A stretch of 64,000 nucleotides of DNA. It comes from Hermodice carunculata. Taxonomy: Eukaryota; Annelida; Polychaeta; Eunicida; Amphinomidae. The position numbers were made by a program, and so were the translations under genes. Location: the NCBI GenBank assembly GCA_964020975.1, contig CAXHWN010002754.1, positions 62,001 through 126,000 on the forward strand, written 5' to 3'. The notes beneath the pieces were generated by a model, which was given only the letters and a program-made list of their open reading frames with translations, did not search any database and was not told the origin of the DNA. Within the stretch, counting starts at the first letter, position 1, and the number at the start of each line of letters is the position of its first letter. Below are positions 12,522-25,542 of the stretch, one piece after another.

Positions 12522-13309
12522 TGTCATGATGCCCACCTTCTGAATATATTAAATCACAGCAGAACTACACAAAGAATGACAATAATGATATAACTGTAAA
12601 AATAACAATATATTTACAATACAAAAAAATCAGTACAAAGTAGGTAAATGAAAATTATGTAATTAGCTGTTCCAATTAGTAAAACACTGTGTAGGTAGAT
12701 CCTAATCCTGGGTAAGAGATTATCCACAGGTACTGGCCACAGTTCCAAGTCCTATGGCAGGTGCCAAATAGTCTGGTACAAATCCAACAGACGTACAGTT
12801 TAGTTCCAATGTGGGACTCAAAAGCGAAGTGCTGATCCAAATCTCACTGAGGTGCAGTTTTGTTCCAATGTAGTACAATTAACGCCAAATATACTGGTCC
12901 ACTCAAAAGCATTGTCCACACTCCATGGAAACAATGTAGAAATAAGTATCTCCTTGGCAGTAGCAATTGTTCACAGTCCCACTGGCTTGAAGTCACACAG
13001 CTCCAGTCAGATCTCAGAATTCTCCTTCCTCTCTCATTCAAGATGGGAGCTGCTTAAGATATCTTGGCTTAGATATTTCACCAGTATTCTAGAGTTTTCC
13101 AACTAGTCACACATCCACTGAAACCTGTGTGGATCACACAAGAGAATTCCCGATGTGAATGTAGGCCAGCATTCTAGCTTATTCCAATTGTTTACATAAC
13201 CATTGGAGTCAGCCCAACAAAGCAGGCCAACTCGCGGACTCTGCACACATTCAATAAGTACAGTGACCTCTCCAAATAAAAACAAACAGGCATACCCACA
13301 TTCACAATA
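12522..13309 (-). repeat. LTR copy (left), Gmr1-like Gypsy family
   Basis: It is a direct-repeat partner of 25,767-26,488. On the minus strand a purine-rich AAGGAGAGGGATA, a polypurine-tract-like sequence, sits immediately before it, so it has the character of a 3' LTR. The two copies had about 16 differences in a 105-base stretch compared by eye, so the insertion is old. Confidence 0.75.
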
Positions 13310-14929
13310 TATCCCTCTCCTTGCGGAAAAGAAAAAAGAAAGGACATATAAAGATAAGGATTCTTGCAAATTGTGAACCTTTTACGTAATATATATTACA
13401 ATATTCAAGGAAGAAATATCTACTTTTTATATAAAGTGGCATTAACATTCACATTTATCATTTATACCATATCTTTAGCTGTTTCATTCTAATGAACGCA
13501 CACATGGTTCTAATTAACACAGTTGCACTCTTTGTACAATTCTAATCAAAGTGAGGAACAGTTTAACTGTGGTCAATACAAATTCCTTCAAGTCACAATA
13601 GGAATAATCGAAAGTTCAGTCACTTAAGGTGCCAGCATGGTTTGGGCTATGACGGTGGTGCCGAAAAAATCACAAAATCACTTCTGTTCTCTATTTGAAA
13701 GAAAAACACCTAAAGTATGTGGTCACTAAATACTGTTTAAAAAAAATATATATGAGAAATTGATGAAACACTTTGACAAGTTTCAGCAGACCACTGCATG
13801 TGTAACTTCTGTTAACTCTGGTATTGCAATGGTCCACAATGTTTGAACAGCCAACAGCCGAGCTGACCGGCCCCTAACAACGACAAAGTCACATGACCAC
13901 AGGGGGAAAAGGGTGGCATGCTTGATTAAATACACATATACTAGTCGAAGAGAAACATACCAAAGGAACTAGTGCCGCTTAAACAACTATTTATTTTTGC
14001 TGTTAGAGTGACATATGACATTATTGCCGATCTAGTAGTATTTTGGACGATGTGATTCATCTAAATGGAACGTGCACTGTTTCACAGCAGCTGGCCAATT
14101 TGACAAGGCTCCATCATTTCTCCTCAAAGCTTCTAAACACCTAACAGGATTATACACCTTGCGTCACTGAACAATGTGTTATTACGATGCTTGCTAATGA
14201 ATTTAATGTTTTCCAAGCTATTGATAGCCATTTATTTGATAATGTTCACTGGGGTATATATGTGATTTCAGCCATTTGGCTAACTAAGGAGGCTACGTGA
14301 AAGGAGACTCCACTCTGGCTTTTTGGCGAGGTCGATCATCTTTGCGGCAATGGGATTATTTGGTAGGCAGACAGCGGGGGGGGGGGGGACAATAACCCAT
14401 GCAGTTCTATTATTACGCGGTCCGGCCCCTTTGGGTTTTTGATATCGCGCATACTCATGGAAACTATTTACCAGCTTTAAAATCTGAGGAACATATTTCA
14501 ATTTAAATTCATATGAATCCGTGTATTTGATATTTCATAAGTCCCAGCAGTACCCTTAGCACGTTTTAAACGAGTACATTCGAACATGCTCTGAACATCA
14601 TTTGTAATCGTTTGCGAGTGTATTCGACCGCACTGCAAGCCAACTTTCATCAGCTCACTGTTCGCATGCATTGTCTATTGACCTACGAGTGTGTACATTT
14701 TATTGTAGACAAACTTCAATACTTGTGACAGGTTATTTCCATTTTGTGTTTAAAAGGATTATTTCCCTCTCACACGGATATGAATCTAACAGCCACCTGT
14801 TTCTGTCGCAATTTGAATGATAAAGTCCACAATATACACAAAAACCAAGGTAACTTTGTCTGTTTGTGGGCTCAATGAATTTCTTCGACCACCATGATAT
14901 TTTATACCGCCAGAAACTAAAGCTCTGGG
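13310..14929. other. Unassigned DNA inside the LTR pair
   Basis: No coding similarity; contains a G run at 14,376-14,388. The part nearest 13,310 may be the LTR element's 3' untranslated region. Confidence 0.35.
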
Positions 14930-15955
14930 CCCGTATGCATACAGGTGGTTTAGCTGTGGTTTAGCTTATTCCAGGAAACAACCATGGTGTAAAGTCTAAT
15001 CCGTGTGCAAAAAAGCGTTGCAAAGTTTCCCCTGGTGTAAATTTACACCTGGTTTAAGAATCTGTATACAAGAAAGACGTATAGCTTAATCCATATGTGG
15101 AAATGGGCGTAAACTGCCCCATATTTCTAAACCTGCCCGGGGGATTGTTTAACGGAGGTGTAAGTCCCAGTGGAAGTCAATTTACTTGTATACGAGGGAC
15201 CTGTTATGATATGTAAAGTAAATAATCATACCACAGTACATTTAGTGACGGTTCACATTTGGTAAAAGGCCAAATAGTGATACCATCAGTGCGAAAGATG
15301 AGCTCCATTTCGGATACCTTGTGTTGTTACCATTAATTAACAAAATTATACTTTTTTTACATTGTTCAAACATGCCAAATGGATGCACTCTTTGAATATT
15401 AAATGTGTCTGCTTTACTGCAAATCTGCACATATCGTAATTAGAGAAATCAACACTGTATCAATTAATAGTATGAAAAACAATGACCCGTTTCCTTGAAA
15501 CTAATTTTTTTATTGCAAAACTGTTCTTGCGCTCATCAAGGCAAACATACATGAAGGCACTATTCGTTTACTGTCATTGAAAAAATTGCTTTGAGTGGAA
15601 AAGAAATCAAACATAGATTTTAACTTAACCTGGAATAACAAATAAAAGTCATTATAAATGTCATCTAACTGTTAAAATATCTGACCAGTCACATGTTTTA
15701 CCAATAGTTCAATTCACTGCAAAGAACAAAACTGATCTTTTCAACCTTTCAGCACCATTGTTCGCTTAGAATAATAAATTCAACTAAACCTATGAATATT
15801 TATATAAAATGCAATATTCTTTGAAACAATATCAGTAAATTAATGTCCCAAGTGACCGAATAATGTCCCAGTAAAAGTCATTTTAAACAAGATCAAGTAT
15901 TGCAAAGCAATACATAATCCCCTACCGGAGAATAGGTAATACAGTTGCCTCAATT

Positions 15956-16440
15956 TTGGTGTGCAAATCACCCCTAACCTATACTGTGTCAACACACCAT
16001 GGTAGGTGTACATGTTACATGTATATGAAGTATGTCCTGGACAAACTAAAACAATATAAGGGGTCAAAGATCAAGGTTATTGTGACCCAATTCATCGTGC
16101 AACTTACCCCTGTGCCATGAAGTGTCCAGCCACCAAAATTGGTAGAATCAATTCTTGTGAAACAGGGAACATGGCTAGTATAGGATAAGGTGAAACGTTA
16201 TGTGGGAAAAAGGCAAGAAATAGGTCATATTGACCCAATTTTGGCGCATGACACAGCTATTCTATGAAGTGTTTACAAACAAGATTTGGTTGGTGTGGGC
16301 TAGCGTATAGGATATTTGGCCTGGTCAAGGTAAAATCATATGAGGGGTCAAAGGTACAGGTCACAGTGAACCAATTTTTAGTGCAAGACACACGCCTAGC
16401 CTGTGAAATGTACAGCAGTGGAATGTTTTTGGATTAGGTC
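15956..16440 (+). repeat. Degenerate tandem repeat with GGTCACAGTGACCCAATTTT-like core, about three units
   Basis: Blocks of the form GGGGTCAAAG...GGTCA...TGACCCAATTTT...GCATGACAC recur at about 16,058, 16,208 and 16,341, followed by ...CCTATGAAGTGT. Spacing is 133-150 bases. A partial related block lies at 17,255-17,400. Non-coding. Confidence 0.65.
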
Positions 16441-16849
16441 TTACGGAAAATGATTAAAATATTCCTGTTCGTTTCGAAGTAAAGCAGGAATTATTTTTCC
16501 GCGTGCGTTATATAATAAAGTATCCTACGTGACGGAAAAGGAGTGAAATAAGTACAGGGGATGCTAAGCATGGTCACGTGGTTCCCTTGTCTTTTGTACT
16601 ACGGCAATGCAGGTATTCAGTCACTCTAGGTCAGACCTTCAATATGTACACTATTAACGATTTCAGTTTTAAAGGAAGTTTGTGTAACGAGTTTTGTTTG
16701 TTTATTTTGTATATTTTTTTCGGGGGGATTTAAAAAAATGAGGTGGAGGCATCTTATTCCTGAGGTTAATTCTCCATGCGCCGAACAAAGGTTTCCATAA
16801 TTTTTAGGCCAAGGATTGTAATTCTGAAGGTTATAGCTCTGATTTTTCC

Positions 16850-16863
16850 GGGGGGGGGGGGGG
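16850..16863. repeat. G homopolymer
   Basis: A run of about fourteen G. Confidence 0.95.
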
Positions 16864-18644
16864 CTACATACACCAATGAAGGGTAACATTTATTGACGTT
16901 TGTTTTTCTATGCATTCGGTTAAGACATACATGGTTTTAAACAAATTTATATTTACATACATCAAAAGTTGTGTTCGAAAGAGGTGAGATTTATTATTAT
17001 ACAGATAAGTTAACTGCTTTTTGTATATTGCATGCACAGTAAGAAAAATGGAAGTTACTTTTCATATGCAAGATGATGGTTTATGGCAAGATTCTGTCAG
17101 CCATACATTTACTCGAATATTCAATCATTTTTTATTAAAATTTGCCAGCTACTTAGTCACGTTGTCCGGCAATTTAGTTGTTAAGTTGTGTGTTAGATGT
17201 CTTGTAAGTATAGTTCAGAAATATGGCTTGCACAAGCCGAAACTTCTTGTGGGGTGAAAGGTCGGGAAATAGGTCACAATTTTGATAATCCGCTATTCAA
17301 GGACTACACACAAAATTAGTTTATTGTAGGCCCAAGGGTATAGGACATGTGGCGCAGAATAGCCCCTGCGCAAGGACGGACAGATGAGCAGACGAGTCGC
17401 AAACTGAAGAGTCCCATTCCAGATCCTGGTGGGAGACTACTTATCACCTATCATAATATGACAGGGGAGTTCAATTAGATCATTTACAAACATTAAATGT
17501 CAATTGAATTTTCATTTTAAACCCTTTGTTTTGAAGGAAATGTATGTCCACCGACCCTATATTCTGTGGTACAATACGAAAATTATTGTACCACTTGTGC
17601 CAATCATGTGTTTACTTGAGTTAAGCATACAGTTCATGCAACATATAAAACACAGATTACGCTTTCGCTCATATAAATGATCAGAAAGGATCAGAGCAAA
17701 CTCTTTGGCAAGATGAATTTCAAATATGTGAACCATCAAATTACCTTGCCTGCATCGACATATTCTAAGTGTTACCATTCTTTTCCGTCTTTAACAAAAT
17801 TTCTGATATAATTGCGAAATGTGTGACATTTCTTCGAATTTTTTTCAATAATATTAGAATATTTGCTGTAGAATGAAAAACATTTTAACACTTAAAACTA
17901 AAGTCTACACGTTCAACAACCAAAAAGAAAAACTAGACATCTTCAATACGAAACTTGACTTAAGGGTGCGCATTAATAAGGCTGCCATTTGCTTCAGGTG
18001 ATCCAGTTATGCCACAGTATAATAAGTGTAATATCTCTTTTTTGGTTCAATAAAGTAAAAAGTGCGCATACAAACATATGCAAATTATACATTTAATGAA
18101 AGGTTATTTACCAAAGTGTATTTTCTGATCAAACAAACTGTTATAATGTGACAATTCGTGAAAGGATCAAATTATTTACCTTTCCACAATCTACTGACCA
18201 TTACCTTATTAAAAATGTATACACTGTGTGTGTCTATTTGAATACTTCTTACAATATGCAGGAAACAAAGGGATAATGCACTTATAACACTGCGGCATAG
18301 CTAAAGAACCTTAAAGTAAATGTTCTTTTTCCTCATGTTGCCAATTCCCCTCCTTCTTTTTGGCTTTGCTGTCCACGCCTTGTACAGCCATGGTTTTTGT
18401 GGTAGCTGCACTCGGGAAAAGGGGATTATATGGGGTAGATAGAAATTTTAGTGTTCTATTGAAATTCCAATGATCACTTACATCATCATGTTATCTATAA
18501 CACAGACACGTATTGAGGATTAAATACACACATATAAGTTTATTGTTTATCATGTGCAGATATAAAATCAGTAATATTTCTATTATTGACCCCTGTGCAT
18601 ACACTCATTTTCATTTTTGACAAACATAAATCTGAAGCCCCTTG

Positions 18645-18665
18645 CCCCCCCCCCCCCCCCCCCCC
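18645..18665. repeat. C homopolymer
   Basis: A run of about twenty-one C. Confidence 0.95.
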
Positions 18666-18966
18666 TCAACGTCATGCAATCTTTCAATTGAAGGGGACAG
18701 CACTCACACGACTGTCCTCACTGTGCTTTCCTGGGACAGGTCAGCTGGCCAGTGTCAGGAAAGGGGGTTAAACCATGTACCAAGGTCGCCAGTTATACAG
18801 TGGTGCAAATGCCCCATGGATTAGTGACCCCGGGTATAACTACGCTAGCTTTTATGCATACCGATTTTCTAACACCATGAACTGAGGGGTAACTACCTTT
18901 TTTCTGAATTATACCAAGGGAAGGTTACACCTCCTTTATGCATACGGGTCCAGGAGTCTCTTTGTG

Positions 18967-20939
18967 TAATAAGCTTTCCGATCAGTTAAAAATGAAGAAT
19001 TTTTTGCATATCCCTGAAAAAAATAGTGTAAAATTCGTCACTGTTTTAGTCGAGGGAAGTTTGGAGGCCTGTCAGTGGTAAATTTAGTTACATGACATGC
19101 ACCATCCAATCAAACGTGTCTAATCCCATGTGCTCCCAGCATGTCCCCAATTCAGAGGATGAACATGATGCATGCACATACAAATAACTGGATCTAGGAC
19201 CTATTTTCTTTTACATTGTAGTTTCGCAAAAAGACTTGAATTGAACAAACTCTGAACGCAGAGTTAGGCATGAGTGAAAAGTTGTGACAGAAAGCAAAAA
19301 AGAAAAATATGAAGATTCATCACCACACAGTAACAAAACCCCTGCGAACACAATGACAAGTGTGTAACTTGTGTTGTTACTGTTATCCTGCAGGATGTTT
19401 GGGATAAATATTGGAACAATGAACTGAAGTTTATAGTTTCATTAAAAAGTTCAAATGGAACAAGTCTGAAACACAGAACCAGATACACATAAAATCCATG
19501 ATGCATGACAGAAAAATAAACACGGGATGTTACGGTAAATCATGCCAGTGATCATGCAGGCGTGTAATCTGCCACCAATGTTGCTTTGCAAAACTGTAAC
19601 CCCACTAAAGGCCAAACATTTGACAACTCCAAGCGTACCTAAACTTTGGGTAAACTGACCTGAAAACTGCACAGCAATATTAGTTACGTAATTTGTGACA
19701 AACTTTCTGGTGGTCACTTTCAGTGAAACTTGACACCAAAAAGAAAAAAAACCCTCGCACATTCATTCCTACCTGTTGCTTGCTGCACAAATAACTAAGC
19801 CTTGTGAAGCCTCCTTGGGCTAACACTACATTGCAGGCTGACAGTATACAGCCTGGCCCAGATCGAACGACCTCAGATTATAAAGCCTGCCATCCAGGTA
19901 GACATTGCACAATAAACTGTCAAACCACATATGGACTCAATTTTGGCTATCATTTTGAAACAGTGTGTCGTCAGGGCCATGGTCAGGTGACCGTCTAATT
20001 GCTTTATGTCCTCCCTATGTCCTCCCTTTGATCCTTGCAAGTGGCATGTGAAACCGTAGCGCTAAAACCATCATTGCCCCTGGCTTTACAAAATTAGAGA
20101 TATAATACTTGATTTTTGTACCACAAAACAACAATGTATCTTTTTAAACATACATCAAAGTTGAAGGTTCTCATTAAGTCCACTTGTACTGAAAAGTATG
20201 ATCAGAGGGAATTAGTTATTTTCACACAACGGTCTGTTTGTAAAAATCAGAGCTGTGACCTTTGAAAGGGATTTTCTTGGAAGTCAATTTTCACAAGATC
20301 AATCAAATTTTACAATGACGTCAATTGAACATGAATATATATATATATATATATATCATCTCAAAATAAATGGGTAAAGCAAGACAAATGTCTAACTTAG
20401 GAACCTTTTTTTGGGGGGGGGGGGGGCTTTCAACTCGTCTTTCTGTTACTTTTAGAGCTAAAAAAATGACGAAACTGTTTAACATCATGGTACCAACTTC
20501 AAAATTCCATAAAATTTTATTAAGTCAATTTTACCCCCACAAAAAAATTGGTTCCTGGGAGTGGTCTATATTATCGTTTCAGATAGCTTGCAGATCTTAA
20601 AATTAATTATTGTGTAAATGAGCTGAAATAATCTTGTGAATCTATACCCACTCACAAAACAGCGTAAAATGTGTGAAAAAATATCTAAATTGATTCGATG
20701 TTGTTATTATACTAATCTAATTCAATTATGAAAATATATGGTTTCATGGGTGAATCGATCAATGTGTATGAGCTGGACGGGGTCAAAGTTGGCAGAATCT
20801 GCAATGTGCCTAAAACCATCCTGGTACCTTAAAACATCAATTGTGTACATATATCAATACAAATGCTCCTCATTTCAAGTCATCATTGCAATTTCTGCAA
20901 ATATTCTTATAATCTGAACACAGTTGTGTGAGTAATATT
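18967..20939. other. Unassigned DNA inside the LTR pair
   Basis: It holds a (TA)n tract at 20,335-20,356 and a G run at 20,413-20,426. A 64-codon plus-strand frame at 19,804-19,998 is cysteine-bearing (CHPGRHCTINC, ETVCRQGHGQ) and weakly recalls an extracellular module; not assigned. Confidence 0.35.
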
Positions 20940-20943
20940 TATT

Positions 20944-22150
20944 AATTTTTCACCCTACTTAGTGCATCAGCAACAATATTGTCCCTGTCACAGACATGCT
21001 GAATTTTTAATTCATATCCTTGTAGATACAAACTCTATCTCACCAATCTATGGTTTTGTCTTTGAATTCAACCAGAAACTTTAAAGGATTGTGACCAGAG
21101 TAGGAAAATACTATGTACGGACCTGAAGTAACATATACTTCAAAATGCTGAAGTGCTAATAATAGAGCAAATGCTTCTCTCTCAATGGTGAAATATTTCC
21201 TTTGATGGATGTTAAATATCTTCGAGAAATTAATCACAGGGTGTTCCTAACCACCAATGCCATCCTCTATTATCAGACCACCTGCTGACACATTACATGC
21301 ATCTACTGCAACATTGAAAGACTTTTCAAAATATGGGGCTGAAAGAACTGGTGCATTGGTGAGTTTAGCGCTTAGCTCTTGAAAAGCACACTGGCACTGA
21401 TCATTCCAAATGAACTTTTCATTGTTTTTTAACAATTTTGGCAATGGGTCAGTCATTTCTGAAAAAAAATATATTACAGAATTTTTTGTAATATCTGGCC
21501 ATGCCTAAAAACGGTAGTAGCTCCTTATTTGTTGTAGACTGAGGAAAATCCAAAATTGTTTGAATTTTGGCTGTATTTGGCAATACTTTTCCTTCCCTTA
21601 CCCACTTGTTGCCCACGTATGACACTTCAGACTGACTAAGTTCACTTTTGTTGAAGTTCACCATCAGACCAGAGGAAGCCAACCTTTTAAAGAATGCGTT
21701 AGTTTTTTTCAAAATGTTAAGCCAATGTTTTTCCGAAATTACAGGTATTATCAATGTAGGTGATACATCTTTCTGAACCAGCTGTCACCATGGTCACTAA
21801 CTTGGTGAATGTCATATGTGTGTTTTTCATCCCAAATGGCAACATTTACATTTAAAAAGGCCATCAGGTGTTACCAAAGCTGAAATTTCTTTGGCTTTTT
21901 CTGAGTGGCTCTTGCCAAAAACCTTTTATCAAGTTGCATTTGCCTACGAAACATGCATACTCTACCTAATAAATACAATCATTCACAGGAGTGTGATTTA
22001 GTCACAGAATTCACCTTTTTAAAATCAATGCAAAATCACATTGAACCATCAGGGTTTGGAACCAACACAATAGGACTATTCCAACTACTCTGGCTTGGTC
22101 CTATAATATCATTTTCCAGCATGTGATTTAATTATTTTCAAACTGCAGCC
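20944..22150 (-). pseudogene. Gypsy reverse transcriptase and RNase H region (fossil)
   Basis: On the minus strand the thumb and connection part is recognisable (LPFLGMARYYKKFC, then NAPVLSAPYFEKSFNVAVDA). RNase H follows (YFTIEREAFALLLALQHFEV, NPLKFL), and near the end comes the DNIVADALSR motif that closes the RNase H of many Gypsy elements. The RT palm lies between about 21,760 and 22,150 in worn form. Nothing pol-like follows downstream, so RNase H is the last domain. Broken in several places. Confidence 0.85.
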
Positions 22151-22425
22151 AATCTCAGAGGATTCATGTGATAAGGTTGCTGGTTTATTGGATCAGCATC
22201 ACTTACATCTACATCATGCGTTAGTATTGAGGTGCAGCCAGGCTGGTCTCACAAAAATTGTTCAAACTTGTGAATAAAGTTTGCCAAATGAATTTGCTGT
22301 GCAGGCTCCAAATGATAGCTCTTATGATCTCGCTATCAAGATTTTGTTATGTGTCAGAGTTCTGCATTTTTACATTGGAAGTAGAGCTCAAGTCTTCATT
22401 TGAGAATGGATCATTCTCATCCTTT

Positions 22426-23407
22426 TCAGTTTCTTTTTCCATCATTCTTCAAAGTACTGGCACTGACAATTCCTACTGAAATTTCTCTTTCATAGTACTC
22501 TTTTAACATGTTGATATGACAAAGCGGTTTAGCTTTCCTCCTTTCTGGTGTAGATATTGTATAATCCACATCATTTAACTTTCTTATAACCAGGTAGAGA
22601 CTACTGCATTTGCCTTTATTTGAATGTCCTTGCATAGGCAAAAGTACCAACAACTTGCCTGCGGGTTTAAAACTTCTTTCCCCAAGCTTTCTTATCATAC
22701 CATGTTTTTATCTTACCCTACTCACTAATCAGATTTGATTGTGCCACCCCACAAGCTTTTTTAACTTTTATCTGGATTTTGGACGCGTACAGCAAGATAG
22801 GTTCATCTTGTGTTTCCACCAACCATTTTCCTTTCATAATCTTTAATGGGCCTGTCACAGTATGTCCATATATCAGCTCAAATGGACTAAACACCAGTGA
22901 CTAATTTTTTATCTCCTTGGTGGCAAATAACCTCAAATCCCATTCATTTTCATTTTCAAAACAGTAGATTCTCATCAAGTTCTTCAGTGTTTGATAATAC
23001 CTTTCTTTTGTTTCTGGGTGGGAGGCTGAATAATTAGTTTGAATAATACCTAACCCATGGGCAACATCCTTAAACATTTAGACAAGAAATTTGAACCTAA
23101 ATCAGTTTATATCTGCATGGGCAGTCTTACTCTCGTGAAAAAAAAATCATTAAAGCATCAGTGACGGTAGGAGCTTCAATGTTTTTTAATTGGATGGCTT
23201 CAGAATACTTAGTGGCTGAATCCATGATAGTAAGGAGAAACTTATTTCATGCTTTCTTGTTTTCGGAAGTGGTCCCATAAAATCTAAAATTACCGTGCTA
23301 AATGGTTGTTCAAGATCACGGATACTAATCAAAGGGGCATGCTTGATTTTCTGATTGGGTTTTCCAACCACTTGACATCTTTGACATGTCTTAGAAAATT
23401 CTGCCAC
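22426..23407 (-). pseudogene. Gypsy integrase region, upstream of RT (fossil)
   Basis: The minus-strand piece 23,407-23,186 begins with the CQRCQVVGKPNQ half of the HHCC zinc finger and reaches the first core motif, VILDFMGPLPKT. The piece 22,698-22,426 is the C-terminal GPY/F-type region (FKPAGKLLVLLPMQG, LNDVDYTISTPERRK, LCHINML). These lie at higher coordinates than RT on the minus strand, so integrase precedes RT. Broken. Confidence 0.85.
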
Positions 23408-24019
23408 ATTCCGATGTAATTTGAGCCAAAAAAAAGTATTTTAATATTTGATCTTTAGTCTTCCTAAAACCAGAGTGTTCTGCCATAGGTAAATCATGAG
23501 CTGTTTTTAAGACTTCTGCTCTATATGATGGATGAGCCACTATTTAGTGAACGATTCTCCCTTCTTCATCAGTGGAAGAATCCGGATATCTCCTATATCT
23601 CATCAACACTCCAGACTCAATATAAAAAACACACCGGATCTTTTTGCGCCTCTTTATCAGTTAAAGCTGTACTTGCCTATTTTCTTCACTGTGGGTCAGG
23701 GTTTTGCTCCCTAATCAGTCTATCTCAATTCAAATGAGACAATAGACTTAGATGATAATTTAAGTTTTCCTGGTCAGAGAGGTTACGACCATGGCTTACC
23801 TCTTTACTCAAGTCACCGTCATGGCTTACTTGATCCTCCAGGTTACCAGCAAAGAATGTCTCTGGCAGCTTTTCACATGCAAAATCCTTGTCACTGGCTT
23901 CTCCTTTGGAATTTCAAGACCCATTGACCTCGTCACAACACAGGTAGGAAAAATGCACGAAAACTCATCAGTCAAATATGGCGCCGGTTTACATTTCACA
24001 TTATCCCCTGCTATATCAT

Positions 24020-24420
24020 TCATACAAGGAAGGTCACACTTTCTGTCGGGGGACTAGGTACGATACCTACAATTACTGGTCCAATTTTGAAATCAGACTT
24101 CAGGTAAACTTTGTGAAGCCAGACTATTATGTAATTTCCCTCAACACCCTGAGTAATACATGGGCGTTTCATTAAGTTTATCTCACAAAGGAAATACATA
24201 TTCCAACATTTAAGAATGGGCAGTGCCAGTGTCAAGTAGGATCACAACTGCCTTCTGATCAGCAGGGTTTTCTTTCTGTAACATCAGTCCTTCTGATTCG
24301 AAACTCTCATAGCCATCCAATGTGGACTCAGCTATCCCAAAGTTTGAGTTTTCAAATTTAACATGGAGATTATTAAAATATTATCAGACATATTTAAAGA
24401 TGGACACCCCTAAATGTTGC
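24020..24420 (-). pseudogene. Gypsy protease region (probable, fossil)
   Basis: It sits between gag and integrase. A worn protease-like core lies around 24,200-24,290, and sequence resembling the post-protease segment of related elements (NDIAGDNV, TCVVTRSMGL) lies just beyond, at 23,920-24,023. Assignment rests on position as much as on sequence. Broken. Confidence 0.45.
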
Positions 24421-25451
24421 CTAAACCAACTGGTTTCCCCGTATTTTTGGTTCTTCTCTGGGGTAAAAAACATTTGACATGGTCCCTTTTAAGGCAGTAA
24501 CTGCACTAGGGAACTTCTGTCCTGTTTTCTGAGTAGCAGGTTTATCAGACTGAAGAGAATTATGGACCTTTTCTGCAGCTTTATGTACTTTATCTGCCTT
24601 ACATTCACCCAGGTAGGTATAAATTTCTTTTGCAATGCGACTTTTTAAATCTTCTACCAAAATAAGTTCCCTAAATTTGTCAAAATAATTTTCTCTTATG
24701 CTGGAGGCACACTATCTGTTCAACAGATTTTCTTTCTTTCTGGGAAATTACACATAGGTTTCATGTGGTTCCATTTAGCTGTCCCTGAATTGTTGTCTAT
24801 AAGCCTCAGGTACCAACTCGTATGATTTCAGAACAGCCTTTTGTTCTATGGAGAGGTACAAATAAACTCCTTATGAATTTGCAATAAACACACTTTGCAA
24901 AAGGAGAGGCCATACCCTTCTAGGCCATTCGAAAGTTTCAGCTGTTTTCTGAAAAGTCAGAACGAATTTGGACACCTTTTTTTCATCAAATTTTGACTCT
25001 AGACATGCATTTTCTGCCACATCAAAAGGCCCTGACTGTGTTGTATTATCTGACCTGGAATACCTAAGTTCAAGCTCTCTTAGTTTTATTTCGTGTTTTC
25101 TTGCCTTTCTTGCTAATTTTAGCTCATGCTCACTTGCTTCCTGTGCTGCCTCCCTTGCAGCTTGTGCTTTTCTTTCATCAGCCTCTTTTGCTTTTCTTGT
25201 TTTTATTTCATCAGCATTTTCGGCTGTTTGTGCTGCTTCTCTTTCATTCTGATGTTTTAATTTAGCTAATTCCAACTGAATTGCCAAAAGTATTTTCTCC
25301 AACCCTCATACTCCAGGAAACGTTCTTCAACCAAATGAGAAATCATCTTTGGTTTCAAAGGTATTTTCGTGATACCTGATAGTACTTCTAAATTTAAGTA
25401 TTTGGCCAAATTTTTCAGGTCTCCCTTTAAGAATTTATCAAAATCTTTCAC
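24421..25451 (-). pseudogene. Gypsy gag region (fossil)
   Basis: The minus strand carries, in order, an N-terminal segment (FDKFLKGDLKNLAKYLNLEV), a lysine/alanine-rich coiled-coil stretch (KAKEADERKAQAAREAAQEA), and the capsid-like FDEKKVSKFVLTFQKTAETF with WPLLLQSVF. A later segment, LVEDLKSRIAKEIYTYLGE, also fits the SCAN/gag-like region of related Gypsy elements. Broken. Confidence 0.8.
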
Positions 25452-25542
25452 TGTTGAGGCCTAATTAGCCAGAAACACATTTGGATTTTTTGACATGTTA
25501 AGCTATTGTCTGCATATTGACCTTCAACAATGTTTACTATAG

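Larger units (their letters stand above)
14930..18966. mobile_element. Possible TIR-bounded DNA transposon nested in the LTR element
   Basis: CTGGGCCCGTATGCATAC at about 14,931 and TTTATGCATACGGGTCCAGG at about 18,941-18,960 are inverted with respect to each other. Both continue inward as GGTGT/GGTGG-rich sequence. A short minus-strand frame near 18,390 reads MAVQGVDSKAKKKEGNWQHE, which resembles the start of a Myb/SANT protein such as Harbinger-type transposons carry. No DDE transposase was recognised, and the two ends may instead belong to separate MITEs (14,930-15,205 has its own weak inverted ends). Confidence 0.35.

Noticed and set aside
24968-25252. Ser/Ala/Phe-rich plus-strand frame
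   Set aside because: Antisense of the coiled-coil part of the Gypsy gag fossil.
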